Part shown: piece by piece, positions 23,468 through 35,453 of the stretch
Numbering within the stretch: the first letter of the stretch is position 1
Layout of the letters: every line of letters starts with the position of its first letter
Assembly: GCF_958979055.1 (NCBI RefSeq)
Contig: NC_084887.1
Span: 33,458,620 to 33,522,619, forward strand
DNA length: 64,000 nucleotides
Source: Alnus glutinosa
Taxonomy: Eukaryota > Streptophyta > Magnoliopsida > Fagales > Betulaceae
Direction of reading: 5' to 3'
The notes under the pieces: model-generated
Told to the model about the DNA's origin: nothing
The model's input: only the letters and a program-made list of their open reading frames with translations
The model's database searches: none
Program-made: the position numbers and the translations under genes

Positions 23468-26182
23468 CTACAAGAGGGGGCTCCCTGTCGAGTTCCCATC
23501 ATCACCAGCCCCAAGTTCCTCGGTTTCTTCCCTACCGGGAGTACATTCCGAGACAGAGGGCCCCGAGGTTAAGTCATCTCGATAAGGATTGGGAGCATCC
23601 TCGGTCCAGTCCTCCACGTCCGGGAAAAACTCCACTCCCAGAGTCTGCAGCTCCTTGGTTGCTGTCTCGGGCAACTCAAGAAGTTCAGGAGTCACAGTCT
23701 CAGGATCAACCTTGAAAACTTCCAGGTGAAGAAGCATGATCCTCAAGCTCTCAAAACCCCAGTTGGATCCTCAGCCCCAACTAAGGCCTCGAAGCCAAGG
23801 AACCAGAGCGAGTTGCTTCTTGAAACGCCGGGACTTGGACTTATAGTGATGACCCTTCTTCCGAAGCCTCCTACACCGAGCCTGAATTTCTTTATGTTTC
23901 TCGGACAGAGATTGCTTGTCGGCCACCAGCGAGTCCTTCTCCCGTTCCAACTCTGCCACCCGGGTAGACAGTGCCGTTTTGGCTTCGTTAGCCTCGGTCA
24001 GATTGCTCAGTACTCTGTCAAGGGTCTTCTCACTTTCAAGTGCTTGAGCGTGAGATGTATCCGCCAGCTTCCGGGCCTGAGCCAGATCCATGTCCCGAGC
24101 CTTGATGGTCTGATCTCTGATCTGAATATCCTATTTCAAGGTCTCTATATCGGACTCCAAGTCCTCGGTTCGGGACACCTCGAATTCCAGCTCCTGAACC
24201 CGGGACTGAAGCTCGGCTACCTTAGCCTCCAGAGCAGCCCGACTTTCAGTGATACCCCGGTGGTCTCGCCACAAGGCAACCGACCTCATAACGCACTAAA
24301 AAAAAAAAAAAAAGGTGTTTTAAAAAAAAATAATAATACAAAGTATAGAAAGATATTTTTGAAGTCACAGGGCTTACCTGCAACTGGGCATGAAGCATCG
24401 CCTCGGCAAGACCTCCGGGAAACCCAGCCCCGGACACCGAAGAAGACCCTTCCGGAATCAGGCCCATTAAAGTTTCTAAGGGGCAGGCCAGCAAGCCTTC
24501 CCTCAAAGAACCGATTAATGCTTCCTGTTGGGAAGTTCTGGCTTCCATAAATCCCGAGGAAAGATTTCGAGTCTCCGGTTGGTCCTCGCAAGTCTCGGGT
24601 CCAGAAGACTCTGTAACTTCAACCCGATCCGAATCCTTTCCAGCCAACGCGAACGAGTCTATTTCCCCGGTCTTCAGATGACCCTCCGATTCCATCACCA
24701 CATGATCCCCGGATTCCGGTCCCTCCTGGGGTTGTAAAAATGTTTCATGCTCCGCCGGTAAGTGATCCTCGGAGGCCAAACCAGCGTCAGACTCCAAGCG
24801 AGCCTCTATCTTCTCAACCGGAGATTGATCCGAAGTCTCGGATTCTTCAACCGGTTCCTCCAGGGTAACTGGCAAAGGAGGTAGTACAAAGCGCGGCCGA
24901 CCAAAGAGAAGCTCGGCTTCAGTGGCCCGCGTAAGCGCGTATTCCAAAGGATCCGGGGCGAAACGGGTCCTCTTCAGCGACTCGGACGCCACTTCTTTCC
25001 CTTTGCGCTTGGTCGCATTCCGAACCTCGGAAGCCCCTTTCTCTAATTCCTCGGGTTCGTCTCCGATTTCTATTACATCGGGCGCATGAACGACCCCAAT
25101 CAGAAGATCATTGGGCTGAACAACCATAGTCTCCCCACCAGATGCTTCCCCTGGATTTCTAACTTCAACGGGATTAATAACGGCAGATAAAGGGGCAGTC
25201 GGGATCGTATTTTCGGGAGCTCTAGTCAAGTCACTCCCAAGGTCGGTCGCCGGAGCAGAAAGGGTTGGGGTAAGGCTATCCCGAGGTACAATCACTGTCC
25301 TCGGAACTTGGGTCGCCTTACTTAGCATTCTCGGAGGGTGGGTCACCTTACCGGTCTTCTTTGGTTTGATGACCCTCTTAGATCCGAGGGCCACCTTCGA
25401 CACCTTCGATTGTGGAGTGCCGGCCGCTTCACCCTCGGATTTCTTCGGCTTTTGTTTTCCTTTTCGATCATACCAAACCTTCTCGGTAGGAATCTGATAC
25501 CTGAAAACCTTCCGCATATTCTCGTCGGTGACTATGTTGTCATAGTCTATCTTCATATCGTTCCCTGGAGTCTGAGAGAACAACAACATTGCGGCCACCC
25601 TTCTCTTGCCGGTCGCATTCAAGGTCGGAGCTTCCCGCAGGTCAACCTGGATAGGTCTCCAGACTCTTGATATCCTTTGGTTGGGCGGTAAGGATGCTAC
25701 CGACTCCCAGTCTCCCGAGATTCGAAAAAAAAATCGACCTCCAACCCCGATTGTTGGAATAACTTTGAGAAAGGTAAATAAAGATGGGGTTGTTCCTAAC
25801 AGTAAACTTAACAACCCCCTCTCTTTTATATGCCGCCTGGTAGATGTTGAAGAACTCCAGAATTGTCATCCGAGCCCCCAACACTGTTCGCCACAGAATG
25901 AAAGAGGTGAGGAGGTATCTCCATGCGTTCGGTGTAAGCTGGCTCGGGGACACCCCAAGAAATAGTACCAATTCCCGGGGCAATGTCCGGAAAAGGAAAT
26001 CGCAGCCCGGCTAAGAGCATTTTCTCGTAAATAACGAGATCGCCCCCACGAATCTCCCGGGTAACAGGATTTTGAAAATGTAACAGAACCGTGGGGGGAA
26101 TATCATAATTGTTCCGGAGGTGAAATTCATCCTCGGTACCGACCTTTGAAGCTCCTCGGTGGTCTAGAGGCACCAGAGGCAT
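23468..26182 (-). pseudogene. Antisense accessory ORF region of the Tat element
   Basis: Lying opposite to gag-pol, the 5' part (about 26182-25640) reads RFPFPDIA.., WRYLLTSFILWRTVL, FFNIYQAAYK and RGWRSIFF. It resembles the plant domain catalogued as putative gypsy-type transposon (PF04195 as I recall). The middle is acidic and Pro/Glu-rich; the end (24091-23771) is a coiled-coil-like stretch with LEREKDSLVADKQSLSEKH. Antisense ORFs at this place are known from Tat elements; function unknown. Fossil and broken. Confidence 0.75.
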
Positions 26183-27064
26183 TTGACGTTGACTTGCTCG
26201 GGTACCACCTCGTCCTCGGATAGTAATTCCTCTTCTTCAGACTCCGAAACGACAACCGCTGGGAGTTCCCTTATGTCGGACATGGTGCGGAAAGACGAGG
26301 TTTGGATAAACTTCCAAAAGAAAGATATACGAGTTCAAAGAAAAAAGAGGAGGAAAAGTTCAGGACAAGATTGAGAAATGCGGATGGAAGAGGGTATTTA
26401 TGCTCAAGTGCAACTGGGATTATCCGGTCATGAACAACCGGGAAACAGAGAGACGTGAACAAATCTCATCCTTCGAAACCGGCAGTCGAACCGTCACCAG
26501 TCACACATCTAACAACCACAGCGCCCCTCGAAAGGCGAACCGACGTCAAATCAAATTTAATGTTCTGCTGACGCACGTCGACAGATCGAAAGGACCACAG
26601 GGTTGACCGATTACAGTCTACCGGAAGCTGAACGGTCTCGTTCGAATTTGTTCTTCCAAAACTGGCAGCCAGAGAGCCCCGGTGGCACACCTGGCAGATA
26701 AGACACGCCTTGACAGACGAACCGGCATTCAAATCATACTTGACACGCGGCTCACGAATTCTGAGGAAATTCGGAACTTTGAAATTTTGAAATTTGAATT
26801 TGAAATTTTGAAATGAAAGGAAAAAGAGCGGGAATTCCTTAGAAGATGGCGTGCGAAGGCCCTCGGGTGGACAAGGTATGCACAAAACAATGCCTCCTAG
26901 ATGGACCACCGACTCAAAACGAAAGTATAGGAAGAGAAGGGCCATTGGTCGCTCTCGGCTTCATACGCCCGACCCAAAATTCAAAATACATCAGGGTAAA
27001 GATCAATTAGTTATTCCTAAATTCTCTCAAGTATAAAATTTACCTAACAGAATTGGGGGGTAAC

Positions 27065-27683
27065 TGTTGGGAAGAATTTCAACCTTCTCGGCTGCTAGGC
27101 CCAACCCGAGAATCTGGCCCATCACATACACCGACCAAGGCCTAATAATCCACAAATTAACTCATCGGAGGCCCAGTCCCGCCATTTCGAGCCCGATCCG
27201 ATTCAACCGAACCGACCCGGGTGCACCCTGACTCCATCATCCGCAGACATCCTAAGACTACCCGAGATTTAAGGATGTGAGGCACAACCCCAAGTCAGAT
27301 CATGGGTCGTGACCTCACCAGCAATTTAGCACACCATCCATGAAGGATCGTGCCTCTGATCTCAATTCTGTGAACCCGAGATATCCGCATAACCGAAGCC
27401 ATGTCTCCATGTAACTGCCGATCCCCGTGGATGCAGGGGGACAATAACTGCTCCTCAACCTCTATAAATACAGAACCTCTTCTGATGTTAAGGTAGAGGC
27501 TAATCAGTCTTTTTGGCATTATTCTGCACATTTATTCTCAGAACCATACACTCACTTAAGCATCGGAGCGGGGTTGTCGGAACCCCCCGACACAGCCTTA
27601 TTTTTCAAGTGGACCAGGAACTACCAGGAGCAACCTAGACAAACATCTAATCGGAACGTCACCTACCGGAAACTGTCTCAACA
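27065..27683 (+). repeat. 3' LTR of the Tat element
   Basis: Complete LTR of 619 bp from TGTTGGGAAG to CTCAACA, preceded by a G-rich polypurine tract (TTGGGGGGTAAC). A CTATAAATACAG box lies near 27462. Confidence 0.93.
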
Positions 27684-28019
27684 TTAATCACCTCGATCTT
27701 CCTTGAACATACCGGCCGGGTACGTGTGCATGATCTCATTCCCCGAATGATTATGCTATTCATGAAGGGATGATTGGTTATTATCAGTAATTCTTGTGAT
27801 TTTACTCTACTGGAAATAGGATCGGATCGCCTATATAGAGAGAGCATCGCAAAGCTATCTTGGCAACAAGAATTCATTATATATTCGGCTACAAGTTTGA
27901 TCCATCTCTTGAAGCCAATGGAAGACCATACAATAGATTTAATAATAATATTATATAATTATTACTAAAGCTGACTTGACCGTCCCAATTCAAGAGCATC
28001 GATCTCTATAATTAATTAA
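27684..28019. other. Spacer, no gene seen
   Basis: DNA between the Tat 3' LTR and the 3' end of UGT-3. It does not match the sequence left of the 5' LTR, so the two flanks do not make a simple insertion site. Confidence 0.4.
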
Positions 28020-29760
28020 TTACTTGAGCCATTTGATGAAGTTGTTGAAATTCTTTGAAGACTGACCACCTTCTGCCCTGGTTTTCAATATCATTTCTTT
28101 AAGCTCCAGCGCTCTAGCTCTTATAGATTCATTGCTAATCAGTTGCTCCACCTTCTTCGCCACTTCGCCCCGCAAAACAAGTCCATTTTCAGCCATGTCA
28201 AAACCCAGTCCAACCTTCCACTCATCACAAATATAGCTCTTGTCAAGGAACTGGTCAAAGAACTGAGGCCAACACAAAAAAAGTGTAACGCCCCGAACTT
28301 GAGCCTGCAAATTCGTAAGCAGAAACCTCCGGTTTCCACGTGACATTACTACATCAGAGATAAACTCTCGCAGCAGAATATATTTTTTCTTTCTTCTAAA
28401 GCCTTAGGAATTGATAACATAACACATTTAGAGCTGACTGAAATACCTCAATACGTTTATTAAAAGTTACTTAGGTTATCTTTACATGCCATATGCACAC
28501 TAGGTGCATCAAAATTAGTGCCACAGACGGCACATAAGCATATAACATAAAACATGTCAAACATGACATCGTATTAAATATTTACATGCCATAAAACAAA
28601 ACACACATAAGTACAACTAGTAATTTCTAAGCTAGCACATGATAGTTCGATAATGGTTTTAGAAACCATCAAAACTGGCATATGGGTCCATGCCTTCGTT
28701 CTCCGAATCTGCATCAGTAACTATGCAAATATGGCGTTATCATATTGCATAGACAAACAAGTGAGTCATCTATTTTCATATCTAAGTTACCATCAATCAA
28801 ATAACAGTTCATAAAGAATGCAAATGTATGGGTTGTATGAATATGCATCGTAGTAACCATTTAGTTTGTATTTTATGATCATCTTTCTTCAGACCTCTCG
28901 TTCTAGGTTATCAGAACCCGTTCACGTCCGTTGCCTCCCACTTAAAGTCTTACCTGTTTTTACTGGAATCCTACCGGTCCCAGCATTAGCTTATATATTA
29001 AGACTTCGGACTCGCACTTTTTAGGGTTCACTGATGAGCCTTTCTTCCCCTTGCTACTACATCAGCTTTGGTTTTTTAACCCCCCAAGTCAACTGATGCA
29101 CTGGCTATCTTATCAGCCGTTATATTATTTTAGACACAACATGCTATGCATGATCGGCCACATGCAATGAACAAATTAAATAAAACAATAAACACAATAT
29201 TATGGAAAAATCCATAGCTCAAACCATGAAGTAGAAGAAGCTTCTTAGGAGTTAGAACAAGAAATGTGAAGCAAATACCCGTATCTATTCCCATGAGCCA
29301 CTTCGAAGTAGGTATGTATAATACTTTCGTGATTTATGACTTAGTAGTTATAACTTTTGTTGACTATACGGTAGTATTTGTGTTTAATATAATTTGCAAG
29401 TAGTAATTGTGAATACATACTATAGTCGATATATTGAGCCCTAAATAAATAATGGTATTATATAAATACCTAAATAAAGATAGTATGATTTAAAAGATAT
29501 TATTTTCTTACACCCTTTTTGAAAATTATTAAAAATCATGGAGTTAAAACAAGATGAAAACTCCATAGCTCAAACCATGCTTCAAGATCAACTAGAGAGA
29601 GAGTTACCTCAGTCTTCCACTAAAGCCGTATCTCTGTGACTTTGAAGATGATTAAGGTAAGTAACATCTTTGCTTGAAATCTTTTCCTACTTAGTGTAAA
29701 CTTTTATGCATAGCATAGTTTACAAATTTCTGGGACGAAATTCCGATAAGGTGGGTGGGA

Positions 29761-32138
29761 TGTAACGCCCGGGAAATTCAAGCTCCTAAGAAATCATTGA
29801 TATTGTTGAGGAAACAATATCCACATGTTTTTATAAGAAAACCTAAAGTTGTTTTGAAAATTTAAAGATTAAACCCTAAAAACCCTTAAAAACTCAAAAG
29901 TTACATTTTAAGCTTTAAAACTTTGATTAAACCGAAAATAGGTCAAACGAACTCAGATTTAGTTGATTCAAAGACCGTTGTGCTCACAAAAGAAAGATCT
30001 ACCATATGGAAAAAGTTAGTAAAAAGTCCACCAGTTGACTTTTTGGTTTATAGTTGACTATTTAGGTGCCAAGTGGCACTTTTGGTTAAACTTTGACCTT
30101 CAAATTCAGGCTTGATAAATATTTTTTTATGGCTTTTAATTACTCAATATTGTATATATATAGTTTATACTTGAATCCTGTGAAGTCAGAATTCAATTTG
30201 GCAACAGTTGACTTTTTGGCCAAAACCGGTGCCTTATTAATCCGACTGTCGAAATGTTAGCAGAAATGTTTTGTAATACACTTAGCAGCCATCCTTAGCC
30301 ACCTTATATTAAAATTATTATCCTCCAAACAAGTGCTGGGATTTTATTTAACAAGAAACAAAACCCAGTGATGAGGTGGAATGAAAGGTGGAAGATAAGC
30401 ATGGAAAGGAAGGTGGTAGAAATTCTCCTTTGTCTATCCAATTTCCAGCAGCCCTCTAGCACCCCAAGCACGAATTTCCTTTCATTTCATTGATGTTCTA
30501 AGACTCCTATAAATATGGGACAAGCCTTACGTCCCATTCTACCTTAATACAAGTGAGAAGTTCATACTTACACAATTTAGCCTTCCTTTGTTCATTACTT
30601 GGCTTAGGTGAAGAAACCTTTCTATTTCTCTTTTGATTTTTCTATCCAGCAACCTTAGGGGAGCTAGATATACTTCTTACCTTGCTATTTCTTGACCTAG
30701 ATTTATAGAACCAAGATCCGAAACCAAAACAGCACTAGCAACTCCAAAACCGGTCACTAAAGGCTTAAAAGGGGCTTTTGTTTCAGAATTTGTTTGGTAA
30801 GTTTTCTATGTGTTCAAGTATTCCATAAGTGATTTATAAGATGTATTTTTATGTTAAGATTCATGGGCAAGCGTTATGTCACCAAGAGCTACGCTGTGTT
30901 TCGGTGCTTAAACATGAATCGTTATAGTATTTATATTTACTTTTATTGTTCTTATAATATATGTTAATCCTTCATAATCGTATTTGGTGGTATTGGTCAT
31001 ATAGCCTCGTCACCAAATCATGAACCAAGGATTTAAGATTGTTATAAGTAATCATCTCAAATAATGAAGTAATGGATAAAAAGATAGGTGTTTATAAACA
31101 ATATTCTGTTTGATTGATAATATATATATATACTTATTATATTGATTGATTTATTTGCAGAAAAAGGAGCTAAGAAACTATACAAGGAGTGTAAGTATGG
31201 ATGTACTTACTGAGGAATGATTCTATGTTTCATTAGGACTGTGTGTTGTGTGCTTATTGCATGTGGTTGTTTATGCATAGCATGTTGTGTCTAATAAAAT
31301 ATAACGGCTGATAAGATAGCCAGTACATCAGTTGACTTGGGGGGTTAAAAAACCAAAGCTGATGTAGTAGCAAAGGGGAGGTAAAGCTCATCAGTGAACC
31401 CTAAAAAGTGCGAGTCCGAAGTCCTAATATATAAGCTAATGCTGGGACCGGTAGGATTCCAGTAAAAACAGGTAAGACTTTAAGTGGGAGGCAACGGACG
31501 TGAACGGGTTCTGATAACCTAGAACGAGAGGTCTGAAGAAAGATGATCATAAAACACAAACTAAATAGTTACTACGATGCATATTCATACAACTCTTGCA
31601 TTTATACTATTTATGAACTGTTATTGATCTGATGGTAACTTAGATATGAAAATAGATGACTCACTTGTTTGTCTATGTAAATATGATGACGTCATATTTA
31701 CATAGTTGCTGATGCAGATCTGGAGAACGAAGGCATAGACTCATATGCCAGTTTTATTGATTTTTGAAACCATTGCTGTAGCAATATGTGCTAGCTTAGA
31801 AATTGCTAGGCATATTTATGTGTGTTTTATTTCAAGGCTTGTAATAATTATGTTTTGTTTGGTGTATTTTTATGTTGTATGTTTATGTGCCGTTTGTGGC
31901 ACTTATTTTTAATGCACCTAGTGTGCAAATGGCGTGTAAAGATAAACCTAAGTAACTTTTTATAAACGTATCGAGGTATTTCAGTCAGCTCTAAATGTGT
32001 TATGCTATCAATTTCTAAGGCTTTAGAAGAAAAAAAAAATATATTCCACTGCGAGAGTTTATCTCTGATGTAGTAATGTCACGTGGAAACCGGAGGTTTC
32101 TGCTTACGAATTTGCTGATTCAAATTTGGGGAGTTACA
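29761..32138 (+). repeat. Complete LTR (plus orientation) within the composite
   Basis: It runs from TGTAACGCCCGGG to GGGGAGTTACA. A purine-rich tract (AAGGTGGGTGGGA) precedes it, and TTTGGTATCTG, resembling the tRNA-Met primer site of chromoviruses, follows it. Inverted partial copies lie on both sides. Confidence 0.85.
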
Positions 32139-32140
32139 GT

Positions 32141-32920
32141 TTGGTATCTGTGTAGCTCCTGAATCAAAAAGCGTACACGCAAGGATACCAAACAAAAAGA
32201 TGGTACCTGTCACAACATCGTTAACACCTTGTTCTTCTTCTTCGTCTACCTCAACCGGAGTTAAGGTGTACACTCTTGCTTGGGCGGGTCGCCCTGGTGG
32301 GAAGTTGGTTCCTAGGGGTCGGGATCCTCCTGGGACATTCAGTGGACAATTCCTCTTGAAGTGGCCAAATTGACCACACCAGAAGCAGTTTGGTTCATTT
32401 GCCTTGCACTCTCCAGCATGTATCTTTCCGCACTTGCGGCATGTAAGCGCCTGGTTCCCTGTTGTAGGAGGGAAATTCCTCTTCTCAGTTGGCCTGCTTC
32501 CAGTACTAAGTGCAGGTCGTTTGGATGGGTATGTCACCTGCGAGGCTGCTCGCCTCTTTAGTTCGTAAGCAGCAGACGATTCGCGCATTCCTCGTTCAGC
32601 AATCGATGCAATATCGACCAATTTGACAAAATTTTTGATTTCATGACACATGACCCTCTCCTTAACACGAGGATTAAGGCCATTTTCAAAACGTTCCGCC
32701 TTTGATTCTTCGTCTGGGATTAGGTTGAGGCCAAACCTTGATAGCTCAATGAACCTAGACGAATATTGTTCTACCGTCATGGTGCCTTGCACTAGATTTT
32801 GAAATTCAATGGCCCGTATCTGCCTTTGTGCCCTTGGAAAGAAACACCCATTAAATTCTTTCACAAACCTATCCCAAGGGATAGCAATCGACTAATCCCA
32901 GACGAAGAATCGACTAATCA
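32141..32920 (-). pseudogene. gag/protease remnant of the Gypsy composite
   Basis: It reads QRQIRAIEFQNLVQG.MTV.QY, SRFIELSRFG and AERFENGLNP, then a nucleocapsid zinc knuckle CFWCGQFGHFKRNC, and ends at the protease start LFDSGAT. This is typical of plant chromovirus gag. Fossil and incomplete. Confidence 0.88.
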
Positions 32921-35114
32921 AGATGGACTAAGTACAACTAGTAATTTCTAAGCTAGCACATGATAGTTCGATAATGGTTTTAGAAACCATCAAAACTGGC
33001 ATATGGGTCCATGCCTTCGTTCTCCGAACCTGCATTAGTAACTATGCAAATATGGCGTTATCATATTGCATAGACAAACAAGTGAGTCATCTATTTTCAT
33101 ATCTAAGTTACCATCAATCAAATAACAGTTCTAAAGAATGCAAATGTATGGGTTGTATGAATATGCATCGTAGTAACCATTTGGTTTGGTATTTTATGAT
33201 CATCTTTCTTCAGACCTCTCGTTCTAGGTTATCTGAACCCGTTCATGTCCTTTGCCTCACACTTAAAGTCTTACCTGTTTTTACTGGAATCCTACTGGTC
33301 CCAGCATTAGTTATATATTAGGCCTTCGGACACCCTTAGGTCACTATGAACCCCTCTTGGATCCACTGATTAGCCTTTCTTCTACTTGCTACTACATCAG
33401 CTTGTTGATGGCTATCTCCTCAGCCGTTATATTAATTGGACACAACATGCAATGGATGAACAACCACATGCAATGAACACACACCACACAGTCCTAATGA
33501 AACATAGAATCATTCCTCAGTAAGTACATCCATACTTACTCTCTTTGGTATAGTTTCTTTGCTCCTTTTTCTGCATATAAATCAATCCGTATATATATCA
33601 ATTATCTATCAAACAAAACATTGTTTATAGACACTCATCTTTTTAAATTTATTATCATCCATTACTTCATTATTTGAGATGATTACTTATAACAATCTTA
33701 AATCCTTGGTTCATGATTTGGTGACGAGGCTATATGACCAATACAACCAAATACGATTATGAAGGATTAACATATATTATAAGAACAATAAAAGTAAATA
33801 TAAATACTATAACGATTCATGTTTAAGCACCGAAACACAGCGTAGCTCTTGGTGACATAACGCTTGCCCATGAATCTTAACATAAAAATACATCTTATAA
33901 ATCACTTATGGAATACTTGAACACATAGAAAATTTACCAAACAAATTCTGAAACAAAAGCCCCTTTTAAGCCTTTAGTGACCGGTTTTGGAGTTGCTAGT
34001 GCTGTTTTGGTTTCGGATCTTGGTTCTATAAATCTAGGTCAAGAAATAGCAAGGTAAGAAGTATATCTAGCTCCCCTAAGGTTGCTGGATAGAAAAATCA
34101 AAAGAGAAATAGAAAGGTTTCTTCACCTAAGCCAAGTAATGAACAAAGGAAGGCTAAATTGTGTAAGTATGAACTTCTCACTTGTATTAAGGTAGAATGG
34201 GACGTAAGGCTTGTCCCATATTTATAGGAGTCTTAGAACATCAATGAAATGAAAGGAAATTCGTGCTTGGGGTGCTAGAGGGCTGCTGGAAATTGGATAG
34301 ACAAAGGAGAATTTCTACCACCTTCCTTTCCATGCTTATCTTCCACCTTTCATTCCACCTCATCACTTGGTTTTGTTTCTTGTTAAATAAAATCCCAGCA
34401 CTTGTTTGGAGGATAATAATTTTAATATAAGGTGGCTAAGGATGGCTGCTAAGTGTATTACAAAACATTTCTGCTAACATTTCGACAGTCGGATTAATAA
34501 GGCACCAGTTTTGGCCAAAAAGTCAACTGTTGCCAAATTGAATTCTGACTTCACAGGATTCAAGTATAAACTATATATATACAATATTGAGTAATTAAAA
34601 GCCATAAAAACATATTTATCAAGCCTAAATTTGAAGGTCAAAGTTTAACCAAAAGTGCCACTTGGCACCTAAATAGTCAACTATAAACCAAAAAGTCAAC
34701 TGGTGGACTTTTTACTAACTTTTTCCATATGGTAGATCTTTCTTTTGTGAGCACAACGGTCTTTGAATCAACTAAATCTGAGTTCGTTTGACCTATTTTC
34801 GGTTTAATCAAAGTTTAAAGCTTAAAATGTAACTTTTGAGTTTTTAAGGGTTTTTAGGGTTTAATCTTTAAATTTTCAAAACAACTTTAGGTTTGCTTAT
34901 AAAAACATGTGGATATTGTTTCCTCAACAATATCAATGATTTCTTAGGAGCTTGAATTTCCCGGGCGTTACAAAAGGGACGCCATTGGTGATACCTTCTG
35001 TGACGGAATTCCACCCGCAGTGGCTAATAAAACAAGCAACGGCAGGGTGAGCTAAGACCTTTGTTTGAGGTGCCCAGTCGACAATCTTGGTACATGCTCC
35101 TTGAGATTCATTTG

Positions 35115-35453
35115 TGTTAGAGAATATATTGATACCGTATATTACGGTACTCTCCATATATTGGAGGATTTGATTTAATCCTCATTAATTGTAATTGATT
35201 ATAATCAAATTAGATTTGATTACATTTAATTCTGATTTGATTATATTCTCTCTACGTACCATTTTGTATTTTCTCTATATCCCTATAAATAGGGTCATTT
35301 GTATTGTAAATTAATCAAGCAATAAGAGCAACAATGTAGCCCTTTGAGCTTTACCCTGTGGATGTAGGTCATAGACCGAATCACATAAAATCTCTTGTCT
35401 CTTTTATTTTATTATTCCGCATGTTACTTCTTTTAGATTTGAGATTTCTTTCA
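35115..35453 (+). mobile_element. Solo LTR, Ty1/Copia-like by size, in exon 2 of UGT-3
   Basis: A 339-bp unit from TGTTAGAG to TTTCA, flanked by ATTTG (35110-35114) and ATCTG (35454-35458). The undisturbed sequence in UGT-2 reads ATTCATCTGGAAAT there, which confirms a 5-bp duplication with one later change. A CCCTATAAATAGGG promoter box lies near 35281. There are no genes. Copia is inferred from length and ends. Confidence 0.85.

Larger units (their letters stand above)
16606..27683 (+). mobile_element. Ty3/Gypsy retrotransposon, Tat lineage, decayed
   Basis: An 11-kb element in the order LTR, primer-binding site, gag, protease, reverse transcriptase, RNase H, a second (archaeal-type) RNase H, integrase, subrepeats, antisense ORF, polypurine tract, LTR. 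The second RNase H and the antisense ORF point to the Tat group. The left LTR lacks about 29 bp at its outer end and no target duplication is visible, so the left edge was lost. By eye the LTRs differ at about 17 of 590 sites (about 3%), which suggests one to a few million years depending on the rate used. The coding part is broken at roughly half a dozen places. Confidence 0.92.
28284..34972 (-). mobile_element. Rearranged chromovirus-like Ty3/Gypsy composite
   Basis: The outer ends TGTAACGCCCC and GGGCGTTACA belong to an element on the minus strand, flanked by AAAG at 28280-28283 and 34973-34976. Inside are three copies of one LTR: two incomplete ones in minus orientation at the ends (28284 to about 29180; about 32929-34972) and one complete copy of 2378 bp in plus orientation (29761-32138). 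A gag-protease remnant lies in minus orientation. No reverse transcriptase or integrase is seen. It is broken, with at least two internal rearrangements. The LTR copies are very similar, so it is fairly young. Confidence 0.85.

Noticed and set aside
27684-28019. Right-hand target site of the Tat element
   Set aside because: No direct repeat matches the left flank, and the left LTR lacks its outer end, so no duplication can be claimed.
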